A DNA stretch of 64,000 nucleotides from positions 5,602,029 through 5,666,028 of the forward strand of contig NZ_CP007440.1 in NCBI RefSeq assembly GCF_001579845.1, read 5' to 3'. The DNA is from Rhodoplanes sp. Z2-YC6860 (lineage in GTDB: Bacteria > Pseudomonadota > Alphaproteobacteria > Rhizobiales > Xanthobacteraceae). Of the stretch, positions 1 through 8,422 are shown in pieces; the first letter of the stretch is position 1, and each line of letters opens with the position of its first letter. A program made the translations under genes and the position numbers. A model generated the notes under the pieces. It was not told where the DNA came from and did no database searches. It saw nothing but the letters and a program-made list of their open reading frames with translations.

Positions 1-405
1 CAACTCAAGGACCTGGCCGTGGGCGTGCCCGGTGCCCAGCATTGGGTGAGCGATCTGCCCAACGCGGCCAACAAGAAATTCGTCGCCGACTTCAAGGCCA
101 AATACAAACGCCTGCCCTCATTCTATGCGGCGCAGGCCTATGACGCCGCGAACCTGATCGCGAGCGCAGTCGATGCGGTGAAAGGCGACACCAGCAAAAA
201 GGACGAGATGCGCGCAGCGATGCAGAAGGCGAACTTCGCCTCGGTCCGCGGGCCGTTTAAATACGGCAACAACCACTTTCCGATCCAGAATTTCTATCTG
301 CAGGAGGCGGTGGCGACGGGCGACGGCGGCTATGCGCTCAAAACCATCGCGACCGCACTGACTGCGCATCAGGACCGCTACCACGACAAGTGCCCGATGA
401 AATAA
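1..405 (+). CDS. ABC transporter substrate-binding protein, branched-chain amino acid type (3' end only)
   Basis: The gene enters from the left edge in frame from base 1, so only the last 134 residues are present. They look like the C-terminal lobe of a LivJ/HAAT-type periplasmic binding protein: a stretch reading PSFYAAQAYDAANLI, followed by a segment where the small effector is usually closed in (VRGPFKYGNNHFPIQNFYLQEA). Such proteins deliver amino acids, or in this bacterial group often aromatic acids and amides, to an ABC permease that would lie to the left of the window. The ligand cannot be told from this part. Confidence 0.8.
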   Translation, partial: QLKDLAVGVPGAQHWVSDLPNAANKKFVADFKAKYKRLPSFYAAQAYDAANLIASAVDAVKGDTSKKDEMRAAMQKANFASVRGPFKYGNNHFPIQNFYLQEAVATGDGGYALKTIATALTAHQDRYHDKCPMK

Positions 406-436
406 ATGCGCGTCGAGGCGGTTCCAAGATGGAACG

Positions 437-634
437 CTACTGGAACCGCTTCGGCCCTGCCGGCAATGGCGTGTGGGCCTCGGCCATCTCGGCCGGGTCG
501 GCTTTCGCGTAGGTCTCGCCGCTGGAGATTTCGATTGTGCGCATCATCATCGCGCCCATCAGAACCAATACGGCAGCGCCAGTCATCACCAGCATGAAAC
601 GACCCGGCAGCGACATTCTTTTTAATTGAGGCAC
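437..634 (-). CDS. small single-pass membrane protein, unknown
   Basis: A 65-residue frame with a GTG start (bases 632-634) preceded by AAGGA at about 11 bases; an in-frame ATG six codons later (base 616) is an alternative start. Residues about 12-30 are one hydrophobic segment (FMLVMTGAAVLVLMGAMMM), followed by a polar tail ending in PAGPKRFQ, so the predicted product is a bitopic inner-membrane peptide. I do not recognise a family. It lies alone between the binding protein and the monooxygenase, on the opposite strand to both. It could be a chance frame; the clean membrane segment and ribosome site argue mildly for a gene. Confidence 0.4.
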   Translation of the reverse strand: MPQLKRMSLPGRFMLVMTGAAVLVLMGAMMMRTIEISSGETYAKADPAEMAEAHTPLPAGPKRFQ

Positions 635-794
635 TGAGCGTTCCGTCCTTCAGGTTGCAGGCGCCGCGTCGGCGAGGAGCAGTTCAATGCCGCAAGATGG
701 GGAATGTTCCTAATCCGGCAACCCGCCATGCAGTGCGAGAACTTGCCGCGGCGCCGGTTCCAGACCATCCTCACAATGTGAGGAGCATGGCGGA

Positions 795-1979
795 GTGAAA
801 CCCGGTCACGCCGAAATTGTCGGCGCAGGTTTCGGCGGCCTTGTTGCCGCCATTGCGCTCGCCGAGCGCGGCTGGAGCGTGTGCGTGCACGAACGGCGGC
901 CGTCGCTCCTTGGCGAAGGCTATGGCATCGCCATCCACAACAACATGGCGCGCATCTTTGCAGGCTTCGGCATTCTCGAACGGGTGCTGGCCGGCGGCAT
1001 GCGGATCGACCGCCGCGACTCGCTCGATCGTGACGGCCGCGTGGTGATGACGCGCAAGACCACGCGCAGCCCCTACCGCATCGACCGCCAGCACATCATC
1101 GCCCTGCTCGCCGAGCGCGCGCTCGCAGCGGGCGTGGAGATCCGTTTCAACTCGATGGTTGCGTCGGCCGATCCGCAAGGCGCGGTCACGCTCGCAAACG
1201 GCGAGCGCCGCGCGGCCAACCTGGTCGTGGCTGCCGACGGCATCAACTCAGGCATCCGCGATCAGCTCAAGCTCCTGCAGCGCCGCATCTACGGCCGCGA
1301 CTGCGGCGCCCGCATCAACGTCCCGCGGCGGCCGGACGAGATCGCGGCCGACAGCCGCGAAGGCACCGTGATGATCGAGGCCTGGGCCGACAAGCGGCGC
1401 GTGCTCTATTGCCCGGTGACGAAGAACGAATTCTACGTGCTGCTCACCTGCACGATGCAGGACAAGACTGCCTCGGTGTCGCCGATCGATCCGGACGTCT
1501 GGGCGCGGTCGTTTCCGTTCATGCGCGAACTGTTCGTGCGCATGCGCGACGAGGCCGATTGGCCGCAGTCCCATTGGGCGCACTTCCAGACCATCCATCT
1601 CAAGCGCTGGTCAGCGGGGCGGATCGCGGTGCTGGGCGACGCCGCGCATGCGATGCCGCCTTATCTGGCGCAGGGCGCGGGTCACGCGATGATGAATGCG
1701 CTGGGCCTGGCCGCGGCGCTCACGGACGCCGGGACGATCGAAGAAGCGCTCGCCGCGTGGGAGCAGCGCGAGCGGCCGTTGACCGAGCACACCCAGTTCT
1801 GGACGCGCATCTACGGCGCAACCATGTTCCTGCCGGCGCCACTGAAGAAAATCTCGATCCTGGTGGAGAAGCTGCCCTGGGTCGCCGCGCAATATGTCCG
1901 TGCCGCCAATCATCTGCCGACCGGCTGTGCAGCCGGCGTCGACATCGGCGCCCAGATGGGTGCCGCTGTACCGGCCTAG
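795..1979 (+). CDS. FAD-dependent aromatic monooxygenase (salicylate hydroxylase-like)
   Basis: This 394-residue protein fits group A flavoprotein monooxygenases, which hydroxylate aromatic or heterocyclic acids using NAD(P)H and O2. The N-terminal Rossmann motif is GAGFGG (residues 10-15) with the ADP-ribose-binding acidic residue near position 33. The second FAD/NAD(P)H motif lies at about 145-155 (AADGINSGIRD), and the FAD ribityl motif GDAAHAMPP at about 281-289 is followed by QGAGHAMMNA. The start is GTG at 795. The gene converges on the Bug receptor and ring-hydroxylating oxygenase block to its right, which suggests aromatic catabolism, but no ring-cleavage enzyme is visible. The substrate is unknown. 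Confidence 0.82.
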   Translation: MKPGHAEIVGAGFGGLVAAIALAERGWSVCVHERRPSLLGEGYGIAIHNNMARIFAGFGILERVLAGGMRIDRRDSLDRDGRVVMTRKTTRSPYRIDRQHIIALLAERALAAGVEIRFNSMVASADPQGAVTLANGERRAANLVVAADGINSGIRDQLKLLQRRIYGRDCGARINVPRRPDEIAADSREGTVMIEAWADKRRVLYCPVTKNEFYVLLTCTMQDKTASVSPIDPDVWARSFPFMRELFVRMRDEADWPQSHWAHFQTIHLKRWSAGRIAVLGDAAHAMPPYLAQGAGHAMMNALGLAAALTDAGTIEEALAAWEQRERPLTEHTQFWTRIYGATMFLPAPLKKISILVEKLPWVAAQYVRAANHLPTGCAAGVDIGAQMGAAVPA

Positions 1980-1988
1980 TGCTTCGCC

Positions 1989-2960
1989 TCACTCCGGCGC
2001 AGTCGCGCCGGCGCTTTTGATCACATCGGACCACTTGTCCCGCTCTTTCTGAAGGAAAGCCACGAATTCGGGGCCGAACTTATGGCCCGGGATCGCACCG
2101 CTCTCTTCCAGCCTCTGGGCCACGGCGGCTGTGGTGAGAACCTTCTTCACGTCGGCCTCGGTTTTTGCGAGGGCGTCGACCGGAGCCTCACGTTGCGCAA
2201 ACAGGCCGAACCAGGACTCGGCCTCGAACTCGGGCAGCCCCGCTTCGGCGAATGTCGGCACATCCGGCAGCCACGACACACGCTCCGCGCTCGCCACCGC
2301 CAGCGCCCGGACGTTGCCGGATCTGACCTGCGGGATCACGGTGGTGATGTTGTCGAACAGGATGGGCACATGCCCGGCGATCAGATCGTTCATTGCAGGC
2401 GCCGCGCCGCGATATGGCACGTGCTGCAGCTTGACGTTGGCCATCTTCTGAAACAGTTCGGCGGCCAGATGATGCGTCGAGCCGACGCCGGACGATGCAT
2501 AGACCAGCTTGCCGTTGTTCTTACGGATCAGCGCGGTCAACTCCTGCACCGATCTGGCGTCGACATTGGGATTGACCATCAGCACAATCGGCACGCTCGC
2601 CACCAAGGCGATCGGCGCGAATTCCTTCTGAGGATCGAACGGCAGCTTCTTGTAAAGAAACGGATTGATGACGATCGGCCCGGGCGAACTCAGCAGCAGC
2701 GTATAGCCGTCGGGTATGGAGGTCGCGGCCGCATGCGCGCCGACATTGCCGCCGCCACCGGCACGGTTCTCGATGACGACACCGCTCGGCCAGACCTGAT
2801 CCTGCAGCCCCTGCCCGGCGATCCGTGCGGCAGCATCGTTCGAGCCGCCCGCCGGATTGGGCACGATGATCCGGACCGGCCGGTCCGGAAACTTCTGCGC
2901 CAGACCCACGTCCCCGAAGGTCAAAAGCAACAGCGCCGTCAGCGCCAGTTTCATTTTCAC
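1989..2960 (-). CDS. tripartite tricarboxylate transporter receptor (Bug family) binding protein
   Basis: A periplasmic solute receptor of about 323 residues. The Sec signal (KMKLALTALLLL...GLAQ) is followed by the Bug family opening FPDRPVRIIVPNPAGGSNDAAARI and the GYTLLLSSPGP and HVPYRGAAPAMNDLIAGHV signatures. GTG at 2960 is chosen because GGGAGG lies nine bases upstream; the ATG at 2969 touches that ribosome site. The family captures carboxylates for TctAB permeases, but none lies in this window. It is the last gene of the leftward LysR-oxygenase block, 75 bases after the beta subunit, so it may bring in the oxygenase substrate (inference). Confidence 0.85.
   Translation of the reverse strand: MKMKLALTALLLLTFGDVGLAQKFPDRPVRIIVPNPAGGSNDAAARIAGQGLQDQVWPSGVVIENRAGGGGNVGAHAAATSIPDGYTLLLSSPGPIVINPFLYKKLPFDPQKEFAPIALVASVPIVLMVNPNVDARSVQELTALIRKNNGKLVYASSGVGSTHHLAAELFQKMANVKLQHVPYRGAAPAMNDLIAGHVPILFDNITTVIPQVRSGNVRALAVASAERVSWLPDVPTFAEAGLPEFEAESWFGLFAQREAPVDALAKTEADVKKVLTTAAVAQRLEESGAIPGHKFGPEFVAFLQKERDKWSDVIKSAGATAPE
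1994..2018 (+). terminator. rho-independent terminator of the monooxygenase gene
   Basis: CCGGCGC and GCGCCGG pair around an AGTC loop, then CGCTTTT. It sits 15 bases after the monooxygenase stop and overlaps the last codons of the convergent Bug gene. Confidence 0.65.
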
Positions 2961-3034
2961 GGCAACCATCCTCCCTTTGCGGCTCCGCGAATTATTCGAT
3001 CGCGGTTGCGCAGAACCGACCGGCCTCGCAGTGT

Positions 3035-3541
3035 CTAGATCGGCATCACCAGAAGGATGTCGACCTGCCGGGAGTCGAGCACCACGATCCGCTCCTTGAA
3101 TTTGGCGGCACCATTCACGAAAGCGACGGTGTCGAGATATTTTCCGGTCGCGAACAAATCGCTGCGGCCGTCCTGCATGATGCGGATCAGATGGAAGCTG
3201 GTCCGGCACGCATAGGTGCCTGGCGCGCCGCCGACCGCCACGGCCGACCGTCCCAGCACGTGGTTGTAGCTGTGCGGCTCGAAGATGTTCGCGGTATGGA
3301 AGGCTTTGACGCGGTCCAGCATCATGCCGCGGCCAACGCAGCGAAGGATACCTATCGGCAGCCCTGCTTCATGCGTTTCACGCGTGGTGATGTGATAGAC
3401 GCAATCTTCCGTGAAAAAGCTCGGCCATTGTTCGATCAGGCCGTCGTCGATCGCGTGGCTATAGGCGCAAAGGAGGTCTTCGATCTGCTCGCGAACGGCC
3501 GGATCGGACAATGCGGCGGAAACCTTGGTCATCTCGTTCAT
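3035..3541 (-). CDS. aromatic-ring-hydroxylating dioxygenase, beta (small) subunit
   Basis: A 168-residue protein of the SnoaL/NTF2-fold beta subunits of Rieske oxygenases (EDLLCAYSHAIDDGLIEQWPSFF near residues 18-42, then a conserved strand region with YNHVLGRSAV). It normally supports an alpha3beta3 hexamer. The start ATG at 3541 has a GGAG ribosome site and lies 13 bases after the alpha stop, so the two are translated from one message. A longer in-frame extension upstream overlaps the alpha gene and is not used. Confidence 0.85.
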   Translation of the reverse strand: MNEMTKVSAALSDPAVREQIEDLLCAYSHAIDDGLIEQWPSFFTEDCVYHITTRETHEAGLPIGILRCVGRGMMLDRVKAFHTANIFEPHSYNHVLGRSAVAVGGAPGTYACRTSFHLIRIMQDGRSDLFATGKYLDTVAFVNGAAKFKERIVVLDSRQVDILLVMPI

Positions 3542-3554
3542 GGCTCGGCTCCGC

Positions 3555-4802
3555 TCAAAACGCCATGATCTGGCGATAGCCGTGCCAGAAGCCGCGCACG
3601 GCGGTTTCGGTGGCGCGGGAGTTCTTTTCGGAACGAACCTCCCGTCCGCCCATCTCCATGAAAGAGCTGACTTCGGGACTCGTTTTCGTACCGCGCTGCA
3701 CGAACTCGTTGATGCAGCCGTCTTCGAGCGACACCAGACCCGCGGCGCCGGTGAGATTGCTCTGCATGACACGCATCTGCGACTGCTCTTCGGTGTCACG
3801 CTCGTAGCCGAGATAGGTCCAGAACAGTTCGGTCTTGTCGACGCCGCGCGGCGCAAAGAAGCGTATCGCGAGCGAATTGAGCGTGAACTGGACGCACAGG
3901 TTCGGGAAGATGGTCTGGATGCTGTGCGTGATGCCGTCGTCGAATTCATTCCAGGAGCTCAGAAGCCCCGGCCCTTCCAACGCGGAGTCGTAGTTTGCCG
4001 CGTGCACGCCGGAACTCGCGTATTCCTCCGCCTCCTTCATGTTGGCGCGCCGTGCGAAGCTGATGTGATGCCACTTGTCATCCGACAGGATGATCCCACC
4101 GTCCATGTCGAGCCGATTGACCTTGAAGGTGGTGTAGAAGGTGTGTAGCAGCGTCGCGTGATAAGAGTCGCGCAGGTTCTCGGCGTAGAGCTTCCAGTTG
4201 TTGTGGATGATCTGGCTGTGCGTGCCGAGCACCTTGAGCGGCCGGCCGAGGTTGCGCTTGATGAATTGCGACATGTCGGGGCCGAGATAATTCTCGACCG
4301 GCCCCATGTCGTGATCGAAGCTGCCGAACACCATGCCGCAGAAGGTTTCGACCTTGAGCGGCTGCAGGCGATGCTGATTGACATCGAAGTCGCTCGGCAT
4401 ACCGCCCTGGCCGCGGAGTCCGTTGCGGAACGCCACGCCTTTCAGCTGGCCGTCGAGGCTGTAGTTCCAGGCGTGGTAAACGCAGTTGAGACTTGCGACA
4501 TTGTCCTTTTTCTTGAGGCAGACCAGCGCGCCCTTGTGTGCGCAGCGATTGACCATCGCGTGGATCTTGCCGTCACGGTCGCGGGTCGCGACCACCGGTG
4601 TCTCGCCCACCGTCGTGGTCCAATAGTCGCCTGGTTTCGCGATCTGCGCTTCGAGGCACAGAAAATTCCAAACCGAGCCACGGAAAATCCGCTCCTGCTC
4701 GAGCTGATAAATATCCGGATCGGAAAACAGCCGGAACGGCGCGCGCACGACGCCATCCGCAGGCCATTGGAATCGATCGTGCGTTTCCATTGCAACCGAC
4801 AT
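3555..4802 (-). CDS. aromatic-ring-hydroxylating dioxygenase, Rieske alpha subunit
   Basis: A 415-residue catalytic subunit. The Rieske 2Fe-2S ligands are visible as CAHKGA (about residues 87-92) and CVYHAW (about 107-112). The mononuclear iron site is in RDSYHATLLHTFY, with the bridging Asp and two His about five residues apart. Members insert both O atoms, or one, into an aromatic ring using electrons from a ferredoxin and reductase. Start ATG at 4802 has GGAGG eight bases upstream. It is followed by the beta subunit and a Bug receptor and preceded by a LysR gene on the same strand. No dedicated ferredoxin or reductase gene is in the block. Salicylate, anthranilate or benzoate-like substrates are possible; the sequence does not decide. 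Confidence 0.88.
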   Translation of the reverse strand: MSVAMETHDRFQWPADGVVRAPFRLFSDPDIYQLEQERIFRGSVWNFLCLEAQIAKPGDYWTTTVGETPVVATRDRDGKIHAMVNRCAHKGALVCLKKKDNVASLNCVYHAWNYSLDGQLKGVAFRNGLRGQGGMPSDFDVNQHRLQPLKVETFCGMVFGSFDHDMGPVENYLGPDMSQFIKRNLGRPLKVLGTHSQIIHNNWKLYAENLRDSYHATLLHTFYTTFKVNRLDMDGGIILSDDKWHHISFARRANMKEAEEYASSGVHAANYDSALEGPGLLSSWNEFDDGITHSIQTIFPNLCVQFTLNSLAIRFFAPRGVDKTELFWTYLGYERDTEEQSQMRVMQSNLTGAAGLVSLEDGCINEFVQRGTKTSPEVSSFMEMGGREVRSEKNSRATETAVRGFWHGYRQIMAF

Positions 4803-4907
4803 GGGACATTCCTCCGAAATCGCGGGCCGCGGGCAACGCCGCGCCGCTTTTTCGAATTTCTATCATTCGAATTTTGGGTGCCGCCAATAAGGTGTTCGGC
4901 CAAATTA

Positions 4908-4922
4908 ATAAGCTGAACTTAT
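4908..4922 (-). promoter_or_regulatory. candidate LysR-type operator (T-N11-A)
   Basis: ATAAG-N5-CTTAT, a dyad of the T-N11-A form bound by LysR regulators, lies between the lysR-like stop and the oxygenase alpha gene, about 105 bases upstream of its start. A degenerate second half (CACCTTATT) is nearby. The position fits inducer-dependent control of the oxygenase genes. This is a pattern match only. Confidence 0.4.
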
Positions 4923-4936
4923 CACCGGTAGGGCTC

Positions 4937-5833
4937 TCACTTCAGCCGCGCGAACTGCTTCGCTTTGGCGATGAACGAGACCACCGCCGGCGCCTGCTCG
5001 AACTTGCGATAGATCAGCGCGAGGTCGGTCGTGCCCTTGGCGCCTTCCAGCGGCCGGTACACCACGTTCGGGACGCGGAGGTTGCGCAGCGTGTCTGGAG
5101 CGAAGGCCACGCCCAGGCCCGCACCGACCAGGCTGGTGATCGCCGCAAACTGCCGGCCGCGTTGCGTGATGCGCGGCGCAAGCCCGGCCGCGCGACACAT
5201 TGCGGCCACCTGGGCGTGGAAGCCGACGCCCTCCTCGAAATACGTGGTGATGAAGGATTCGTTCGCGAGCGCCGCAAGCGGCACCGCGCGGCGGCGGGTG
5301 AGCGAATGTCCCTTGGGCAGCGCGATGATGATCGGCTCACGCGACAAGGTGAGCGACGTCATCCCATCCGGCCATTGGCGCACTGGCGGCCGGATGAATC
5401 CGACGTCGATGCGGCCGTTGAAGACGTCGTCGACCTGCTGGGTGATGTCGAGTTCGTGTAGATGCAGTTCGATGTCCGGATTGGTCTTGCGATAATCGAA
5501 AGTGATCTTGGACAGTATCCCCGAGAACGCCGCCGAGCCGACATAGCCAATCTCGACCGAGCCTTGCTCACCGCGCCCGGCCTTGCGCGCCACCGTCGCG
5601 GTGCGGTCGGCCTGCTCCAGCGTGCGGATCGCCTGCTCGAGCGTCAGGCGGCCGGCAATGGTCAGATGCACCGATCGCTTGGTGCGCTGGAACAATCGCG
5701 CGCCCAGATCGCGTTCGAGACTTTGAATTTGCTGCGTCAGTGCCGGTTGCGCGATGCCGAGCCGCTGCGCGGCGCGGCCGAAGTGCAGCTCTTCCGCGAG
5801 CACCTGCATATAACGGAGTTGGCGGAGCTCCAT
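4937..5833 (-). CDS. LysR-family transcriptional regulator
   Basis: A 298-residue LysR regulator: an N-terminal winged helix-turn-helix (residues about 1-60, with FGRAAQRLGIAQPALTQQI) and a periplasmic-binding-like effector domain containing GSAAFSGIL. Start ATG at 5833 follows GGAAGAG. Unlike the usual divergent arrangement it is codirectional with, and 134 bases upstream of, the ring-hydroxylating oxygenase genes, with a T-N11-A dyad in that gap. It is the likely activator of that block; the co-inducer is unknown. Confidence 0.88.
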   Translation of the reverse strand: MELRQLRYMQVLAEELHFGRAAQRLGIAQPALTQQIQSLERDLGARLFQRTKRSVHLTIAGRLTLEQAIRTLEQADRTATVARKAGRGEQGSVEIGYVGSAAFSGILSKITFDYRKTNPDIELHLHELDITQQVDDVFNGRIDVGFIRPPVRQWPDGMTSLTLSREPIIIALPKGHSLTRRRAVPLAALANESFITTYFEEGVGFHAQVAAMCRAAGLAPRITQRGRQFAAITSLVGAGLGVAFAPDTLRNLRVPNVVYRPLEGAKGTTDLALIYRKFEQAPAVVSFIAKAKQFARLK

Positions 5834-5882
5834 TCGGTTCTCTTCCCGACAGCCGGTTCCTGCAAGCGTAACCGCGCACAGC

Positions 5883-5916
5883 AAAAAGCCAATGGCCGGG
5901 TCAAAGCCCGGCCATT
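5883..5916 (-). terminator. rho-independent terminator of dksA
   Basis: On the minus strand a 10-bp perfect stem (AATGGCCGGG with CCCGGCCATT) is followed by GGCTTTTTG. It lies 31 bases beyond the dksA stop and upstream of the lysR-like gene. Confidence 0.75.
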
Positions 5917-5947
5917 GCAGAAATTCCGACGGTGAGATGCCGCCCAA

Positions 5948-6478
5948 TCAGTCGTCGCGATAGACCCGCTCGCGGCGCTCGTGGCGCTCCTGCGCCTCGA
6001 CCGACAGCGTTGCGATCGGGCGCGCCTCAAGGCGCTTGAGCGCGATCGGGTCGCCGGTCTCTTCGCAATAGCCGTAGGTGCCGTCTTCGATTCGGTGCAG
6101 CGCGGCATCGATCTTGTTGATCAGCTTGCGCTGGCGGTCGCGGGCCCGGAGCTCGATGGCCCGGTCGGTTTCGGAGGACGCCCGGTCGGCGAGATCGGGG
6201 TGATTCTGGTTCTCGTCCTGCAGATGCTGCAGGGTTTCCTTGGCTTCTTTCAGGATATCTTCGCGCCAAGACAGCAATTTCACGCGGAAGTATTCGCGCT
6301 GCCGCTCGTTCATGAACGGCTCTTTTTCGGTCGGCCGGTAGGTCTTGCTCTTATCGTTCTTGTCCGGGCCGCCGTTGGTCTTCAGTTGGACACCGTTACC
6401 GTTGTGACCATTCGAGGCATGGTGCCCGTTGTGGCCATTGGAAGTGCCTAACCCCTTGGTTCCCTTCTTATTTGGCAT
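5948..6478 (-). CDS. dksA: RNA polymerase-binding transcription factor DksA (alphaproteobacterial type)
   Basis: A 176-residue DksA/TraR protein that acts with ppGpp in the secondary channel of RNA polymerase. The coiled-coil begins around MNERQREYFRVKLLSWRED and leads to the zinc-finger region, where only one Cys remains (GYCEETGDPIALKRLEARP). The usual four-Cys finger is degenerate, as in other alphaproteobacterial members. The first 50 residues are low complexity with NGHNG repeats. The start ATG at 6478 follows GGAGTGGGG. An own terminator lies downstream, so it is probably monocistronic. Confidence 0.88.
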   Translation of the reverse strand: MPNKKGTKGLGTSNGHNGHHASNGHNGNGVQLKTNGGPDKNDKSKTYRPTEKEPFMNERQREYFRVKLLSWREDILKEAKETLQHLQDENQNHPDLADRASSETDRAIELRARDRQRKLINKIDAALHRIEDGTYGYCEETGDPIALKRLEARPIATLSVEAQERHERRERVYRDD

Positions 6479-6610
6479 GCGAACCCCACTCCACCCCAGG
6501 TGAGCCTCCCTGCTCGGGGCGAGCTTATAGTGGGCTACCAGAGTATGGACAAGTGCAGAATGAAGGCAGCGCCACCCGGCGGCGGCCAGCACCATTCCGG
6601 GCCGGAAAAC

Positions 6611-7027
6611 TCAACGGCGTGGGGTGATCTTGGCGATTTCGACCTCGACGCGCAGCTCGATTTCGGCCAGCACCTCGTCGAGGCCGGGGTCGCCGGAGCC
6701 TTCCCGAAGGCCCGCGGTCGCGGCCTTCAGCCGGTTCAGGGTTCCGGGACCGAGGTCTCCCGAAAGCACGCCGACCTTCAGTTCATCGAGGGCGTCGAGC
6801 GCGATGGTTCCTCGCTTGGCGGCGCGGCGACGGCGTTCGCCGGGCCCCTCCTCGCCTTGAAGCGCCAGCAGTGCATCGATGCCGCCGACGGTGCGCAGCG
6901 ATGCTGTGGCCGCGGTCTGCTTGGTCGTCTCGCTTTCGTCGACTGAAAATCCGCCGAACGATGTGCGGCGCGGCCCGCCTGGCGCACTTGCGGCTCTGGC
7001 GGTGGCGTTCGGTCCGGCGATGCGCAT
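6611..7027 (-). CDS. fliX: flagellar assembly regulator FliX
   Basis: A 138-residue protein with the Caulobacter-type FliX layout: basic N-terminus, RRTSFGGFSV, then GIDALLALQGEE and a C-terminal helical part (LDELKVGVLSGDLGPGTLNRL). In Caulobacter, FliX couples early basal-body assembly to the sigma-54 activator FlbD. As in that organism it diverges from flgI. The start ATG at 7027 has AAGG upstream, and a near-consensus CtrA site lies about 70-85 bases upstream of the start. FlbD itself is not in the window. Confidence 0.85.
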   Translation of the reverse strand: MRIAGPNATARAASAPGGPRRTSFGGFSVDESETTKQTAATASLRTVGGIDALLALQGEEGPGERRRRAAKRGTIALDALDELKVGVLSGDLGPGTLNRLKAATAGLREGSGDPGLDEVLAEIELRVEVEIAKITPRR

Positions 7028-7095
7028 CGCGTGTTACCTTGACTGGATGGGCGGCGGGCCGCCCCAAATTTCAGGCCTAACTTGGGCCTTTATGG

Positions 7096-7111
7096 TTAAG
7101 CCCGCGTAAAC
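7096..7111 (-). promoter_or_regulatory. candidate CtrA box upstream of fliX
   Basis: TTAA-GCCCGCG-TAAAC matches the CtrA consensus TTAA-N7-TTAAC with one mismatch. It lies between divergent fliX and flgI, 69 bases upstream of the fliX start. fliX is CtrA-dependent in Caulobacter; here the claim rests on the motif and the gene order. Confidence 0.45.
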
Positions 7112-7224
7112 GCCCGGAAATGCCCCGGCAGAATTTGCCGGAACCCGGCAGCTCCGTCCGGGTGGCGCCCGCGCTTCGAAAAGTAAAACCCTTATTTTTC
7201 AGAGACTTAAGTTTGTCCACACGC

Positions 7225-7240
7225 TGGCACGGCGTTGGCA
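7225..7240 (+). promoter_or_regulatory. candidate sigma-54 promoter of the flgI operon
   Basis: TGGCACGgcgtTGGCA matches the -24/-12 consensus TGGCACG-N4-TTGCW with one mismatch and exact GG-to-GC spacing. It lies 40 bases upstream of the flgI start, leaving a leader of about 30 bases. Class III flagellar genes in alphaproteobacteria often use this promoter type. Confidence 0.65.
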
Positions 7241-7279
7241 TTGAGGTTGTCCGGTCCGCACTCATTGGGGAGCAATGTG

Positions 7280-8422
7280 ATGAGGACGTTACCTCGTGCG
7301 TTCGCCGCGACCGTCGCGGCGTTGAGTTTCATTTGCGCCGCCGTGCCACAAGCACGCGCGGACGAGCCTTATCGCGTCACCTCGACTTCGCGGATCAAGG
7401 ATCTCGCGAATATCGAAGGCGTGCGTCAGAACCAATTGATCGGCTACGGCCTGGTCGTTGGCCTGAACGGCACGGGCGATACGCTGATCAACATCCCGTT
7501 CACCCGGCAGTCGCTGCAAGCGATGTTGGAACGCCTCGGCGTCAACATCCGCGGCCAGACCATCCGCACCGGCAACGTTGCCGCCGTGATGGTGACGGCG
7601 AACCTGCCGGCCTTCGGAACCCAGGGCACGCGCATCGACGTCACGGTGTCGGCGATGGGCGATGCCAAGAGCCTGCAAGGCGGCACGCTGCTGGTGACGC
7701 CGCTGCTCGGCGCCGACGGCAACGTCTATGCGGTCAGCCAAGGCTCCGTCGCGATCTCCGGATTCCAGGCCGAAGGCGAAGCCGCCAAGATCGTGCGCGG
7801 CGTGCCGACGGTGGGCCGCATTTCCAACGGCGCGATCGTCGAGCGCGAGATCGACTTCGCGCTGAACCGGCTGAACCAGGTGCGGCTTGCGCTGCGCAAC
7901 CCGGACTTCACCACCGCCAAGCGCATCGCCGCCGCGATCAACGACTTCATCGGCGCCAACACCGCGGAGCCGCTGGATTCTGCGACCGTGCAGATCAATG
8001 TGCCGAAGATCTACGCCGGCAACGTCGTGTCGTTGCTGACCGAGATCGAACAGCTTCAGATCGAGCCGGATCTCGCCGCCAAGATCGTCATCGACGAGCG
8101 CTCCGGCGTGATCGTGATGGGCCGCGACGTGCGTGTGTCGACTGTCGCGGTGGCCCAGGGCAACCTGACGGTGACCATCTCCGAACAGACACAGGTGAGC
8201 CAGCCGGCGCCGTTCTCGCGAGGCACGACCCAGCGCGTGGCACGTTCCAAAGTGGGCGTGCAGGAGGACGGCAAACAGCTCGCCCTCGTCCGCGAAGGCG
8301 TGTCGCTGCAGCAGCTGGTCGACGGCCTCAACTCGCTTGGCATCGGTCCGCGCGATCTGATCGCGATCCTTCAGGCGATCAAGGCCGCCGGCGCCATCCA
8401 GGCCGAAATCGAGGTGATGTGA
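7280..8422 (+). CDS. flgI: flagellar P-ring protein FlgI
   Basis: A 380-residue protein with a Sec signal (residues about 1-21, ending AVPQARA) followed by the FlgI opening with RIKDLANIEGVRQNQLIGYG and LVVGLNGTGDT. It polymerises around the rod in the periplasm as the P ring. Start ATG at 7280 follows GGGGAGC. It is preceded by a sigma-54 promoter and overlaps the next gene by three bases (TGATG), so it heads an operon of three flagellar genes. Confidence 0.96.
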   Translation: MRTLPRAFAATVAALSFICAAVPQARADEPYRVTSTSRIKDLANIEGVRQNQLIGYGLVVGLNGTGDTLINIPFTRQSLQAMLERLGVNIRGQTIRTGNVAAVMVTANLPAFGTQGTRIDVTVSAMGDAKSLQGGTLLVTPLLGADGNVYAVSQGSVAISGFQAEGEAAKIVRGVPTVGRISNGAIVEREIDFALNRLNQVRLALRNPDFTTAKRIAAAINDFIGANTAEPLDSATVQINVPKIYAGNVVSLLTEIEQLQIEPDLAAKIVIDERSGVIVMGRDVRVSTVAVAQGNLTVTISEQTQVSQPAPFSRGTTQRVARSKVGVQEDGKQLALVREGVSLQQLVDGLNSLGIGPRDLIAILQAIKAAGAIQAEIEVM

